This document shows positions 39,069 through 48,186 of a stretch of 64,000 bases of DNA, one piece after another. The DNA lies in the NCBI GenBank assembly GCA_036374795.1, contig DASUTC010000090.1:1-64000 (forward strand), in the 5' to 3' direction. The notes beneath the pieces were generated by a model. That model saw only the letters and a program-made list of their open reading frames with translations, was not told the origin of the DNA and did not search any database. How positions within the stretch are numbered: the stretch's first letter is position 1; every line of letters begins with the position of its first letter. This DNA is from Herpetosiphonaceae bacterium. Lineage in GTDB: Bacteria; Chloroflexota; Chloroflexia; Chloroflexales; Kallotenuaceae. Both the position numbers and the translations under genes were made by a program.

Positions 39069-40112
39069 ATGTGGGGATTTCCGCTGTTTCCTGATCAAGC
39101 CTCCACGGTCGCGCCGCAGGTGGATGCCTTATATTTTGTCCTGATCGGGCTCTCCGCCGTGTTCACGCTGCTCGTCGTGGGCCTGCTGGTGTACTTCGGC
39201 GTCAAATACCGGCGCGGCGCGAGGGCCGACCGATCGCGGCCTGTCTCGCACAACACCAGGTTTGAGCTTGTCCTGCTGACCGTTCCGACGGTGCTGGCGC
39301 TGGCGGTGTATGCCTGGGCGGCGATCCTCTACTTCAACATGCAGCGCGCGCCCGCCAACGCGCTTGAGTTCACGGCCACCGGAAAACAATGGATGTGGAA
39401 GTTGCAGCACCCGACGGGGCAGCGGGAAATTAACGAGCTGCACATCCCGGTTGGCCGTCCGATCAAGCTCACCATGATCTCACAGGATGTTATTCATAGC
39501 TTCTACATCCCGGCGTTTCGGATCAAGCAGGACGTGCTGCCGGGACGCTACAGTACGCTCTGGTTTCAGGCCACCAAGCCGGGCGAGTACCATCTCTTCT
39601 GCACGGAGTATTGCGGCACCGAGCACTCCGAGATGATTGGCCGGGTGGTAGTGATGGAGCCTGCGCAGTACGAGGCCTGGCTGGGCGGCGCGGAGGTGGC
39701 GCAGGCACCGGCACAGGGAGCAGGATCGGCGGCCAGCGCCGGGGAGCAGCAATTTCAGCAGCTCGGCTGCGCAAGCTGTCATCGGCTCGAAGGCGGCGGG
39801 GCCGGGCCGGCGCTGGCCGGCATCTTCGGCCAGGAGGTGCGGCTTCAGGACGGGCAGAGCGTGACCGCCGATGAGAGCTACATCCGCGAGTCGATCCTGA
39901 ACCCGAACGCGAAGATCGTCGAGGGCTACCAGCCGGTCATGCCCTCCTTCCAGGGCCAGGTCAGCGAAGAGCAAATCCTGGAGCTGATCAACTATATCCG
40001 GTCGCTGGGGACGACCGCAGGACCGTTCGAGCCGGAGGAGACGACCGAGCCGGAGGGGACAACCGAGCCGGAGGAGACGACCGAGCCGGCAATCACGGCA
40101 ACGCCCGAATGA
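39069..40112 (+). CDS. coxB: cytochrome c oxidase subunit II with fused cytochrome c (caa3 type)
   Basis: 347 residues, starting after AGGGAG. Two membrane helices (about 22-46 and 64-90) precede the CuA domain, whose ligands are His143, Cys178, Glu180, Cys182, His186 and Met189 (CTEYCGTEHSEM). A fused haem c domain follows with CASCH at 234-238 and a PVMPSF Met ligand. The acidic tail repeats TTEPE units. The fused haem marks a caa3-type oxidase. The 168-base gap before it is the longest in the operon; no promoter was recognised there. Confidence 0.95.
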   Translation: MWGFPLFPDQASTVAPQVDALYFVLIGLSAVFTLLVVGLLVYFGVKYRRGARADRSRPVSHNTRFELVLLTVPTVLALAVYAWAAILYFNMQRAPANALEFTATGKQWMWKLQHPTGQREINELHIPVGRPIKLTMISQDVIHSFYIPAFRIKQDVLPGRYSTLWFQATKPGEYHLFCTEYCGTEHSEMIGRVVVMEPAQYEAWLGGAEVAQAPAQGAGSAASAGEQQFQQLGCASCHRLEGGGAGPALAGIFGQEVRLQDGQSVTADESYIRESILNPNAKIVEGYQPVMPSFQGQVSEEQILELINYIRSLGTTAGPFEPEETTEPEGTTEPEETTEPAITATPE

Positions 40113-40127
40113 ATTGGAGGCTGAGGG

Positions 40128-41774
40128 ATGGCGGCTATTACAGCGCCGGTGAGCGCGCGCAAGCATTATCTCAACATCGACTACTCGTGGCGATCGTGGC
40201 TCCTGACCGTCGATCATAAGCGGATCGCGATCCTCTACCTGCTCTCGATCACGCTGTTCTTTTTCGTTGGCGGCTTCTTCGCCACGCTTCTGCGCCTCGA
40301 GCTGGTCACGCCCCAGGGCGATGTGGTTCAGGCCGAAACCTATAACAAGCTGTTTACGATGCACGGCGTGACGATGATCTTCTTTTTCCTGATCCCGTCG
40401 ATCCCGGCGGTGCTGGGAAACTTTCTGCTCCCGCTGATGATCGGGGCGCGTGACCTCGCGTTCCCGCGACTCAACCTCCTGAGCTGGTATCTCTTCATGC
40501 TGGGTGCCCTGTCTGCGGTGGCGGCGATGGCGGCGGGCGGTGTGGACACCGGCTGGACCTTCTATCCGCCGTATAGCACCAGATCGTCGAACAGCCAGGT
40601 CGTTCTGACCGGCCTTGGCGCGTTCATCGCCGGGTTCTCGTCGATCCTGACCGGGCTCAACTTCATCGTCACGATCCATACGATGCGCGCGCCCGGCCTG
40701 ACGTGGTTCCGCCTGCCGCTTTTCGTCTGGGCGCACTACGCCACCAGCCTGATCATGCTGCTGGGCACGCCCGTGATCGCGATCACGATCGCCCTGGCGG
40801 GGATCGAGCGGCTGCTGCGCATCGGCATCTTCGATCCGGCGCTGGGCGGCGATCCGGTGCTGTTCCAGCACCTGTTCTGGTTCTACTCGCATCCGGCGGT
40901 GTATATCATGATCCTGCCCGGCATGGGCGTGATCAGCGAGATCATCCCCTGCTTTGCGCGGCGGCGCATCTTCGGCTACCGATTTATCGCTTTCTCCAGC
41001 TTTGCGATTGCGATCATCGGGTTTCTCGCCTGGGGCCATCACCTGTTCGTCAGCGGCCAGTCGGTGTACGCGAGCATGACCTTCTCGGCAATCACCTATC
41101 TGGTGGCGATTCCATCGGCGATTAAAACCTTTAACTGGACGGCGACGCTCTACAAAGGCTCGATCGCGTACCGGACGCCGCTCTGGTACGCTCTGTGGTT
41201 CATCGGCCTGTTCGTGATCGGCGGCCTTACCGGCCTGTTTGTCGCCGCGCTGCCGGTGGATGTCCATGTGCATGATACCTACTTTGTCGTCGCGCACTTC
41301 CACTATATCATGGTGGGCGGGCAGGTGATGGCGTATCTGGCCGCGCTGCACTTCTGGTGGCCCAAGTTCAGCGGGCGGATGTATCCCGAAGGGCTGGCGA
41401 AGTTCGCGGCGTTCACGATCTTCATCGGCTTCAACCTGACCTTCTTTCCTCAATTCATTCTCGGCTACCTGGGCATGCCGCGCCGCTACTACACGTACGC
41501 GCCGGAGTTTCAGGTGTTGAACGTTCTGTCCACGGCGGGCGCGTCGATCCTGGCGTTTGGCTTCATCCTCCCGATGGTCTATTTCGTCTGGTCGCTGCGC
41601 TACGGACGGAAGGCTGACCCGAACCCGTGGGAGGCAACCGGCCTGGAGTGGCAGACCTCGTCACCGCCGACGACGCACAACTTCGAGCAGACGCCGGTGG
41701 TGACGCACGGGCCGTATGCGTACTCGCCTCAGGAGCCGCACGACTATTTACCGCAGGGGGTTGCTCGTGTCTGA
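40128..41774 (+). CDS. coxA: cytochrome c oxidase subunit I, A2-type
   Basis: 548 residues with about 12 membrane helices and GGAGG upstream. The haem and CuB ligands are in [18 protein letters not shown] (H255 and the cross-linked Y259), WGHHLF (H304, H305) and [15 protein letters not shown]. In place of the XGHPEV of A1 oxidases it has YSHPAV at 253-258, so the helix VI Glu is missing and Tyr-Ser are present, the signature of A2-type oxidases. It reduces oxygen at the haem a3-CuB centre and pumps protons. Confidence 0.96.
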   Translation: MAAITAPVSARKHYLNIDYSWRSWLLTVDHKRIAILYLLSITLFFFVGGFFATLLRLELVTPQGDVVQAETYNKLFTMHGVTMIFFFLIPSIPAVLGNFLLPLMIGARDLAFPRLNLLSWYLFMLGALSAVAAMAAGGVDTGWTFYPPYSTRSSNSQVVLTGLGAFIAGFSSILTGLNFIVTIHTMRAPGLTWFRLPLFVWAHYATSLIMLLGTPVIAITIALAGIERLLRIGIFDPALGGDPVLFQHLFWFYSHPAVYIMILPGMGVISEIIPCFARRRIFGYRFIAFSSFAIAIIGFLAWGHHLFVSGQSVYASMTFSAITYLVAIPSAIKTFNWTATLYKGSIAYRTPLWYALWFIGLFVIGGLTGLFVAALPVDVHVHDTYFVVAHFHYIMVGGQVMAYLAALHFWWPKFSGRMYPEGLAKFAAFTIFIGFNLTFFPQFILGYLGMPRRYYTYAPEFQVLNVLSTAGASILAFGFILPMVYFVWSLRYGRKADPNPWEATGLEWQTSSPPTTHNFEQTPVVTHGPYAYSPQEPHDYLPQGVARV

Positions 41775-42519
41775 GAGTGGTATAGCTCGCGGCCAGGTGG
41801 GCGTGGACGACGCACGAACGCGGATGGACGAGCCGAATCCTCTATCCGCGACCGTTGATCGGCATGGCTCGCCGTACCTGGCGCATCATTTCGACGATCT
41901 CGAACAGCAGTTTGAGTCCGCGCGGCTGGGAACCTGGGCCTTCCTGGCGACGGAGGTCATGTTCTTTGGCGGCATGTTCCTGGCGTACACGGTCTATCGC
42001 GGCGCGTATCCAGAGGCGTTTGCCGAGGCCAGCCACCACCTCGATTGGCGGCTTGGAGCGCTCAACACGATCGTGCTGCTGACCAGCAGCCTGACGATGG
42101 CGCTGGCCGTCTGGGCCGGGCAGACCGGCAGGCGCAGGCCGCTGATCATCTTTCTGGCGATCACGATGCTGCTGGGCCTGGTGTTCCTTGGCGTCAAGAG
42201 CGTCGAGTACACGGAGAAGTATCTTGAGGGCCATATGCCGCTGCTGGGCCTGCCCTTTGCCTGGGAGGGCGAGCACGCAGGCCAGGCCGCGCTCTTCTTT
42301 GACCTGTACTTCGTGATGACCGGGTTTCATGCGCTGCACATGATTATTGGCATCGGGATTATAGCGGTGCTGATCGGGCTGGCGTGGCGCGGTCGGTTCA
42401 ACGCCCACTACTTCACGCCGATCGAGATGACCGGGCTCTACTGGCACTTTGTCGATATTGTCTGGGTGTTTCTGTATCCGCTGCTCTATCTGATCGGTGG
42501 AATCGCGCTGGGGGAGTAA
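41767..42519 (+). CDS. coxC: cytochrome c oxidase subunit III
   Basis: 250 residues from a GTG at 41767 preceded by AGGGGG; an ATG at 41824 is the alternative. It overlaps the coxA stop. The protein has the family features [53 protein letters not shown] and [20 protein letters not shown]. About five to six membrane helices are present. It supports stability and proton uptake by subunit I. Confidence 0.94.
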   Translation: MSESGIARGQVGVDDARTRMDEPNPLSATVDRHGSPYLAHHFDDLEQQFESARLGTWAFLATEVMFFGGMFLAYTVYRGAYPEAFAEASHHLDWRLGALNTIVLLTSSLTMALAVWAGQTGRRRPLIIFLAITMLLGLVFLGVKSVEYTEKYLEGHMPLLGLPFAWEGEHAGQAALFFDLYFVMTGFHALHMIIGIGIIAVLIGLAWRGRFNAHYFTPIEMTGLYWHFVDIVWVFLYPLLYLIGGIALGE

Positions 42520-42523
42520 GGCC

Positions 42524-42874
42524 ATGGGACCATACGAGCAGCGGATACCGCGTGAGCAATCGTCGCACCATGATCCGATGGTGCATCACATCATTCCGGT
42601 CAGAACGTACCTGCTGGTCTTCGGGGTGCTCTTTGTCCTGTTCATTCTGACCGTGGTGGTCGCCTTCTTCGACCTGGGGCTGCTGAATTTTGTGGTGGCG
42701 ATCTCGATCGCCGCCGCCAAGGCGGTCTTGATCATTCTGTACTTCATGCATGTGCGCTACAGCAGCCGCATGACCTGGGTCTTCGCCGGAGCGGCCTTCG
42801 TCTGGCTGGCGCTGATGCTGGGCATGACTATGGCGGACTATATCAGCCGATCCTGGCTGCCGATCTATCGCTGA
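42524..42874 (+). CDS. coxD: cytochrome c oxidase subunit IV-like small membrane protein
   Basis: 116 residues from the ATG at 42524, with GGGGGAGT upstream and 4 bases after coxC. Three membrane helices follow a His-rich start (SSHHDPMVHHIIPVRTYLLVF), and LLNFVVAISIAAAKAVLIILYFMHVRY is the hallmark of COX4_pro-like and CyoD-like proteins. It is the last gene of the oxidase operon. Confidence 0.92.
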   Translation: MGPYEQRIPREQSSHHDPMVHHIIPVRTYLLVFGVLFVLFILTVVVAFFDLGLLNFVVAISIAAAKAVLIILYFMHVRYSSRMTWVFAGAAFVWLALMLGMTMADYISRSWLPIYR

Positions 42875-42878
42875 GCGG

Positions 42879-42909
42879 CAGCGCGCGTCGCTTAGCCCGA
42901 CGCGCGCTG
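42879..42909. terminator. bidirectional hairpin between coxD and ccmF
   Basis: CAGCGCGCGTCG (42879-42890) and its exact complement CGACGCGCGCTG (42898-42909) enclose a 7-base loop. The loop contains the ccmF stop codon (minus strand). It lies 4 bases after the coxD stop, so both convergent operons end at it. There is no T-run. Confidence 0.6.
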
Positions 42910-45225
42910 GCTCCACGGCTCCGCCGCCGACACCAGCGGCACGCGCGCCCCTGCGACCTCCCAGCGCCGCCGAGCAACGGCGATACCGCCGCCGACCGTG
43001 ATCAGCACGGCGCCGAGCCACACGAGCGCGATTGCTGGCTTGACGCTGACCGTGAACACGGCGCGGGCTGGCAGCACCGGCAGGTCGAGCCCCAGCACGC
43101 GCAGGCGGATCAGCTCGTCGCCTGCGCTGACGCGCTCCAGCACCAGATCGTTGCCGCCCGGCAGCCGCACCGGCAGCGATGTTCGTCCACGATCCGGCTC
43201 CAGACGCAGCCAGGGCGTGAGCACCTGCACCGTGCTCTCGTGGGTGATCGTCACGGTGCTGCCAATCAGCGCATACTCGGCGCTCGCCATATGATCCTGA
43301 AGGGCAAATCGATCGAAGCGGATTGCGTATGGGCCGATCTGCGCGTGCTCGCCCGGCGCGAGGATCGCCGTGCTGGGATCATCGGCTGGCACGTACTCCT
43401 CTGGCGAGATGTACAGATCTTGCCACAGCGAGCGCCGGATCGCCGGGGTGCGCACCCAGGCTCCCATGCGCTCGTTGAAGTACAGCTCAGGCAGGGCGAC
43501 AAACGGCGTGTCGGTATCCCTGTCGGCGGTGAGGCGCAGCACGTGTTTGTTGTCGGGCCGTCCCTCGAAGCCCTCGAAGGTGAAGCTATGCCCATAGATC
43601 CGCTGTGTCTCGCCCTGGGGAAGGACCAGCTTTTCTTCGGGCGATGCATACGCCGACGAGCCGATCACGCCGACCAGCAGCACCGCCATGCCGACGTGCG
43701 CCAGATACCCGCCGATGCGCAGCCAGCCTGCGCGCAGCGTCTGCACGATCATCAGCAGGTTGGTTCCAGCGGCAAACGTGGCGATCAGCAAAAATGCCAT
43801 CGAGCGCGGATCGCGCACGCCGAGCAGGATGCCGACGCTGGTCAGCAGCACCGCCAGCGCAAACGGCCAGCGCAGCAGACGCAGCAGCCGTGGCGCGCTC
43901 GTATCGCGCCAGCCGAGCAGCGGGCCGATCGCCATCAGCATCGCCAGGACGAGCGCCAGCGGCGGCGTTGTCTGCGTGAAGAACTCCGGCGTGAGCGAAA
44001 ACCGTCCATCGCCGAGCGGCTGCCCGTTGAAGAGGGTCCCATCATCGATCGGAAACACCTGACGCACGATGCGCTCCAGCCGGAAGCTCAGGCCAGGGAT
44101 CGAGGTGATCCACGGCATCGAGTTGCCAAAGGAGATCACCACGCCCAGCACCACAAACGTCAGGATCATCAGCACGAACATCGTATGGCGCGACAGCAGG
44201 ACCTCGGAGAGCGGCCTGCGCGGAATATCGCGCCAGCGCAGCAGCAGCAGCAGCACGCTCGCGCTCAGGATCACGATCATCGTGCCGAGCATGATGCCCT
44301 TGAGTCCTTCTTCGACGAACGAGTGAACCGAGAAGTTCGACAGCACGCCGGAGCGCGTCAGGAACGAGGCGTACAGGACGAAGCCGTAGGTAAGGATCGC
44401 CAGCGCGACGTTTGTCCGCCGCAGGCCGCCGTGCGTCCGCTGGAGCAGCAGGCCATGCACCAGCGCCGTGCTCGTGAGCCACGGCACCAGCGCGGCGTTC
44501 TCCACCGGGTCCCAGCCCCAGTAGCCGCCCCAGCCCAGCGACTCATACGCCCAGTAGCCGCCCATCGTCAGCGCCAGCCCCAGCACGCCCCAGCCGGCGA
44601 TCGTCCAGGGCATGGCGGCACGCACCCAGCCGTCGTAGTCGCGCCGCCACAGGCCGGCCAGCGCCATGCAGAACGGCACGCCAAGCAGCCCATAGCCGGT
44701 AAAGAGCGTTGGCGGATGGATCACCATCCAGACGTTGTGCAGGATCGGGTTCAGGCCGCGCCCATCATCCGGTCGACTGGCGACGCCATCGATGACCGTG
44801 GGCGTGAACGGGTTTCGCGCCAGCACAAACACCAGGATTAGCGCCTGGAGCAGCATCAGCGTCGCAAGCACATAGGGCTCAAGCTGACGGGTCCGCCGGA
44901 TCAGCAGCGGGGCGCAGAGCAGGCCCACCAGCGCCCAGACAACGAGGCTGCCGGGCTGCCCGGCCCACACGGCGGCGACGCGAAAGCGCAGCTCAAGGTC
45001 AGTCGAAGAGTAGTCGTAGACGTAGCGGACATCATACCGTTGCAGCACAAACAGCGCCAGCAGCAGCAGCGCTGCCGCGCAGGCACCCACCACGGCGCTC
45101 CACACACCGGCCCGGCCCCAGCGCAAGAGCGCGGTGCGCCCACTGACGACCAGCGTGAAACATGCTGAGGCTATGAGTGCCGAGAGGATCACGAGCACGA
45201 TCAGGGTCGTACCAAGCAGATACAT
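42892..45225 (-). CDS. ccmF: CcmF, cytochrome c haem lyase component
   Basis: 777 residues. Many membrane helices surround the WWD haem-handling motif WGGYWGWDPVENAALVPWL at 232-250, and WMVIHPPTLFTGYG (about 166-179) supplies a further conserved His. The C-terminal third carries a large extracytoplasmic domain (FEGFEGRPDNKHVLRLTA). CcmF attaches haem to CxxCH motifs outside the membrane, and the facing operon encodes at least seven such haem sites. No other ccm gene is in the window. An extended -10 (45309-45317) lies upstream. Confidence 0.94.
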   Translation of the reverse strand: MYLLGTTLIVLVILSALIASACFTLVVSGRTALLRWGRAGVWSAVVGACAAALLLLALFVLQRYDVRYVYDYSSTDLELRFRVAAVWAGQPGSLVVWALVGLLCAPLLIRRTRQLEPYVLATLMLLQALILVFVLARNPFTPTVIDGVASRPDDGRGLNPILHNVWMVIHPPTLFTGYGLLGVPFCMALAGLWRRDYDGWVRAAMPWTIAGWGVLGLALTMGGYWAYESLGWGGYWGWDPVENAALVPWLTSTALVHGLLLQRTHGGLRRTNVALAILTYGFVLYASFLTRSGVLSNFSVHSFVEEGLKGIMLGTMIVILSASVLLLLLRWRDIPRRPLSEVLLSRHTMFVLMILTFVVLGVVISFGNSMPWITSIPGLSFRLERIVRQVFPIDDGTLFNGQPLGDGRFSLTPEFFTQTTPPLALVLAMLMAIGPLLGWRDTSAPRLLRLLRWPFALAVLLTSVGILLGVRDPRSMAFLLIATFAAGTNLLMIVQTLRAGWLRIGGYLAHVGMAVLLVGVIGSSAYASPEEKLVLPQGETQRIYGHSFTFEGFEGRPDNKHVLRLTADRDTDTPFVALPELYFNERMGAWVRTPAIRRSLWQDLYISPEEYVPADDPSTAILAPGEHAQIGPYAIRFDRFALQDHMASAEYALIGSTVTITHESTVQVLTPWLRLEPDRGRTSLPVRLPGGNDLVLERVSAGDELIRLRVLGLDLPVLPARAVFTVSVKPAIALVWLGAVLITVGGGIAVARRRWEVAGARVPLVSAAEPWSQRASG

Positions 45226-45308
45226 AGCGACCTCCGCGCCTAAACCGTGGGTGCATGGCGGGCAAGGGTGCAGTGATCAGTTTGGGATGTCGTGCTGGAA
45301 TTCCACCC

Positions 45309-45317
45309 AGTATAACA
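45309..45317 (-). promoter_or_regulatory. extended -10 promoter of ccmF
   Basis: On the minus strand TGTTATACT (TGn followed by TATACT) lies about 85 bases upstream of the ccmF start. A -35 box is not clear, as is common for extended -10 promoters. The rest of 45318-45596 has a weak TTGACG (45438) / TATACT (45458) pair with only 14 bases between, possibly for the next gene. Confidence 0.5.
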
Positions 45318-45596
45318 CGGGAAGCTCCCCACGGTCGAGCGACGGTGCGCTGCTCCGGTCGGTCCGCGGCGGGGTCGACCACTGGCGTGGTCGGGGTGGG
45401 TGAAGCTTCATTTACGCTTGGTGGCGCTTCCTTTCTGTTGACGCCGCGATCCGCCTGTATACTGGCCTCACGAGGAGAGGCATGCTGCCTGCTCCGGCCC
45501 CGCCCCACCTGTCGCCGCCCCGTACGCCCCTCCTCACGTGCGACCGACACCACGCTGACGCTTCAGCCAGCGCATGGAACCAGCAGGAGGAAGGCG

Positions 45597-46004
45597 ATGA
45601 AAACGGTACATACGGCGAGTCCTGGCAGCACAGCCCACTATCGTCCAGCGATCGGCGATTGGCTCGGCAGCGCGGTCCAGCGCCTGCACGTGGCGCGCAG
45701 GCCAAGGCGGGATAAGGAACCGACCGTGCAGTATATCGTCGATCAGATTATGGATACGGCAGGTGGCGGGCAATGCGAGGTGCGCCTCGATCCGCGCATC
45801 ACCCGCATCGAGCAGATGAAATGGTTACTGCCGATCTGTGTGCAGCAGCTCGGCTCGCAGATCGAGATCGACGAGCAGCCCGCCGGCGATCAGGTCGTGC
45901 TGATCATCTCGGTGATCGCGAACACCCGGTACCCGGCGCACCAGGGCGCGGCCCGTCGCAACGACATGAGCATCCACGCGGACATGGCGGAAGCCGTCGC
46001 CTGA
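45597..46004 (+). CDS. hypothetical 135-residue protein
   Basis: The ATG at 45597 is chosen because AGGAGG lies 6 bases upstream; the longer frame has no site. The protein has an Arg-rich first part (LHVARRPRRDKEP) and a conserved-looking C-terminal part with TVQYIVDQIMDTAGGGQCEV and MKWLLPICVQQLGS. I do not recognise a family. It lies between ccmF and the glycosidase gene. Confidence 0.55.
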   Translation: MKTVHTASPGSTAHYRPAIGDWLGSAVQRLHVARRPRRDKEPTVQYIVDQIMDTAGGGQCEVRLDPRITRIEQMKWLLPICVQQLGSQIEIDEQPAGDQVVLIISVIANTRYPAHQGAARRNDMSIHADMAEAVA

Positions 46005-46088
46005 CGCTGCTTCAGCCTGAGGCGGCGCGCTTCACGCCACCTCCTGCTACTGACGAGCAGCCTCTATGCGGCATTCGCCAGGCATAAG

Positions 46089-46125
46089 GTTAAATTTGAT
46101 TAAATTTTAACCATCCCCTATACTG
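46089..46125 (+). promoter_or_regulatory. promoter with overlapping palindromic operator before the glycosidase
   Basis: TTGATT (46097-46102) and TATACT (46120-46125) are 17 bases apart, about 80 bases upstream of the start. The -35 lies in an imperfect inverted repeat (46089-46113): GGTTAAATTT and AAATTTTAACC, with one base skipped. A repressor bound here would block the -35 box. Confidence 0.6.
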
Positions 46126-46206
46126 ATCTCGCCCACCCTCGACGGGATCGGAACATCATTCCGCCGTGATCGCCATCGCAGCATTTGTAGGGAGGCTCTG
46201 GAACGT

Positions 46207-47784
46207 ATGCGCCACCACCATCGCCGTAGCTCGTTCGCCTTGCTCGTTCTTGCCATGCTTATGCTCGCAGCACAAGCGCCTGTCGTAACCGCGCGCCAGC
46301 CTCAGGGTAGCAGCCACGTGTCAACGCAGACCATCTGGATCAAACGTCAGTTACGGGCAGCCTGGATCGCCACTGTAACCAACATCAACTGGCCGTCGGC
46401 TCCCGGCTTATCGATCGATCAGCAAAAGCAGGAGCTGATTCGCCTGCTGGATTCGTCGAGGCAGATGGGCATGAATGCGGTGATTCTGCAAATTCGTCCC
46501 ACCGACGATACCTTCTACCCATCGACGATCAACCCGTGGTCGAAGTATCTGACCGGCACGCCTGGCAAGCATCCCGGCTACGATCCGCTGGCCTTTGCGA
46601 TCTCGGCTGCTCATGCCCGGAATCTTGAATTTCATGCCTGGTTCAATCCATATCGCGTCAGCATGGATACGAACCTGAACGCGCTGGCATCGACAAGCTG
46701 GGCGCGACTCAACCCGCAGTATGTGGTCAGCTACGGCGGGAAGCTCTGGTACGATCCCGGCCATCCGGCAGTGCGCAAGCATGTGGTCGATAGCATTGTG
46801 GAAGTGGTGCGCAACTACGACATCGACGCCGTCCACTTCGACGACTATTTCTATCCGTATCCGTCCGGCAGCACTGAGTTTCCTGACAACACGACGTATC
46901 AGACCTATGGCGCAAGCCAGTTTCCGGTCAAGGCCGACTGGCGACGTCATAACGTCAACACGCTGGTGCGCGAGGTTTCCATCGCGGTCAAGCAGGCCAA
47001 GGCGTATGTCAAGTTTGGCATTAGCCCGTTCGGCATCTGGCGCAACCGTTCCACCGATCCGACCGGCTCGGATACGTCGGGCTTTCAGGCGTACGATGGA
47101 ATCTATGCCGACTCCCGCACCTGGATTCGTCAAGGCTGGCTCGACTATATCGCGCCGCAGATCTACTGGAGCTTCGGCTATGCTCCTGCCGCCTATGAAA
47201 AGCTGGTAACATGGTGGACCACCGAAGTGCGTGGCTATCGGGTCAAGCTCTACATTGGTCATGCCGCGTACAAGATCGGCAACGATACCGCCGCGTGGGA
47301 TAATCCCGACGAGCTGCCGAACCAGCTCGCCTACAACCTGCAATTTCCTGAAACCATGGGCAGCATGCTCTACAACATCGACAGCGTGATCGCGAATCCG
47401 CTTGGCTTCCGCGACCGCCTGACCAACGACATATGGCGCTATCCGGCGCTGGTTGATCCGTATCTCTGGATCGACAGCACGGCTCCCAGCGCGCCGAACG
47501 CGGTGGCGGCGACGCGATCGGCAAGCGGGGTGCGGGTGGACTGGACCAGCACGGCCAGCGATGACACCGCGTTTGCCGTGTATCGCTTCAACCCTGGCGA
47601 GGCGGTGAGCCTTGCCGATCCGGCCAAGATCCTGGTTGTTCAGCGCGCCACGACAAGTACGACGCAGAGCTACCTGGATACGCGCGCCGCCGTGGGCTCC
47701 GCCTACACCTATGTCGTGACGGCGCTGGATCGGCTGCATAACGAGAGCGCGGCCAGCAATGCGCTTTCCGCACCCGCCAATTAG
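46207..47784 (+). CDS. secreted GHL10/DUF187-type glycosidase with a C-terminal FnIII-like domain
   Basis: 525 residues. The signal peptide covers about 1-29 (AMLMLAAQAPVVTA). Residues about 45-410 form the GHL10 (glycosyl-hydrolase-like 10) barrel: LRAAWIATVTNINWPS, MGMNAVILQIRPTDDTFYPS, LEFHAWFNPYRV, YDIDAVHFDDYFYPYP and YIAPQIYWSF. A C-terminal Fn3-like part (APNAVAATRSASGVRVDWTS) follows. Such enzymes act on extracellular polysaccharide; the exact bond is unknown. A promoter with overlapping palindrome lies upstream and a strong hairpin follows the stop. Confidence 0.9.
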   Translation: MRHHHRRSSFALLVLAMLMLAAQAPVVTARQPQGSSHVSTQTIWIKRQLRAAWIATVTNINWPSAPGLSIDQQKQELIRLLDSSRQMGMNAVILQIRPTDDTFYPSTINPWSKYLTGTPGKHPGYDPLAFAISAAHARNLEFHAWFNPYRVSMDTNLNALASTSWARLNPQYVVSYGGKLWYDPGHPAVRKHVVDSIVEVVRNYDIDAVHFDDYFYPYPSGSTEFPDNTTYQTYGASQFPVKADWRRHNVNTLVREVSIAVKQAKAYVKFGISPFGIWRNRSTDPTGSDTSGFQAYDGIYADSRTWIRQGWLDYIAPQIYWSFGYAPAAYEKLVTWWTTEVRGYRVKLYIGHAAYKIGNDTAAWDNPDELPNQLAYNLQFPETMGSMLYNIDSVIANPLGFRDRLTNDIWRYPALVDPYLWIDSTAPSAPNAVAATRSASGVRVDWTSTASDDTAFAVYRFNPGEAVSLADPAKILVVQRATTSTTQSYLDTRAAVGSAYTYVVTALDRLHNESAASNALSAPAN

Positions 47785-47798
47785 CCACTCGTTCGCGC

Positions 47799-47829
47799 GC
47801 CCTCGAAGACACCGGCTGTCTTCGAGGGC
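47799..47829 (+). terminator. terminator hairpin after the glycosidase gene
   Basis: GCCCTCGAAGACA (47799-47811) pairs perfectly with TGTCTTCGAGGGC (47817-47829) around a 5-base loop, 15 bases after the stop. A partial T-run (CGTTCGTTAAT) follows. Confidence 0.75.
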
Positions 47830-47913
47830 CGTTCGTTAATCTTCCCTTCGGCGGTCCGAACAACCGCTGGCTCGTCGTCAGGCGCGTATGGCCCGATCCT
47901 CGCCCAGCCCAGC

Positions 47914-48129
47914 GCCGCGCTCGATAAGCTCCTTCAAACGCTGCGTACACTAGGCCGCCCGTGCGCCGTCGACGAGCGCGTGGTCGAACGCCACCCTCAG
48001 GCTGATGGTCGGCTCGTCGGCCCACCATCCCGTATGCTTCCATATCTCATCGTACACCGCAACCCTCTGCGGCACGCGACCTTTGCGTGCCACACCGATC
48101 GCGTGGCCTGGCATTCGCAGCTTGACAGA
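47914..48129 (-). pseudogene. remnant of a 2-oxoacid dehydrogenase acyltransferase (E2) catalytic domain
   Basis: The minus-strand frame reads HAIGVARKGRVPQRV, then PTISLRVAFDHALVDGARAA, a TAG at 47950-47952, then CTQRLKELIERG. E2 acyltransferases have the matching order (IGxxxxRPVV, LSLxFDHRVVDGAxAA, RFLxxLKELIE); the usual DHR is changed to DHA here. The in-frame stop and loss of all upstream domains mark it as broken. Its 5' end runs into the ROK promoter. Nothing else was recognised in 47830-48121. Confidence 0.6.
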
Positions 48130-48150
48130 TCAGGTGCCTTCCACTATAGT
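48122..48150 (+). promoter_or_regulatory. sigma70-type promoter of the ROK repressor gene
   Basis: A consensus TTGACA (48122-48127) and TATAGT (48145-48150) are 17 bases apart, 36 bases upstream of the ATG. This is among the best promoters in the window. Confidence 0.75.
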
Positions 48151-48152
48151 TG

Positions 48153-48171
48153 TTTCATTCACTGAATGAAA
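48153..48171 (+). promoter_or_regulatory. perfect 19-bp palindromic operator, likely for the ROK repressor
   Basis: TTTCATTCACTGAATGAAA is a perfect inverted repeat with 9-bp arms and a central C. It covers the expected transcription start just after the -10 box and 15 bases before the repressor gene, so autorepression is likely. Confidence 0.65.
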
Positions 48172-48186
48172 TAAAGCGGATCAACG

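Noticed and set aside
39480-41453. 657-codon minus-strand ORF opposite coxB/coxA
   Set aside because: Antisense to well-supported oxidase genes; composition typical of a shadow frame.
43240-44841. 533-codon plus-strand ORF opposite ccmF
   Set aside because: Antisense shadow of ccmF; extremely Arg/His/Gln-rich with no domain.
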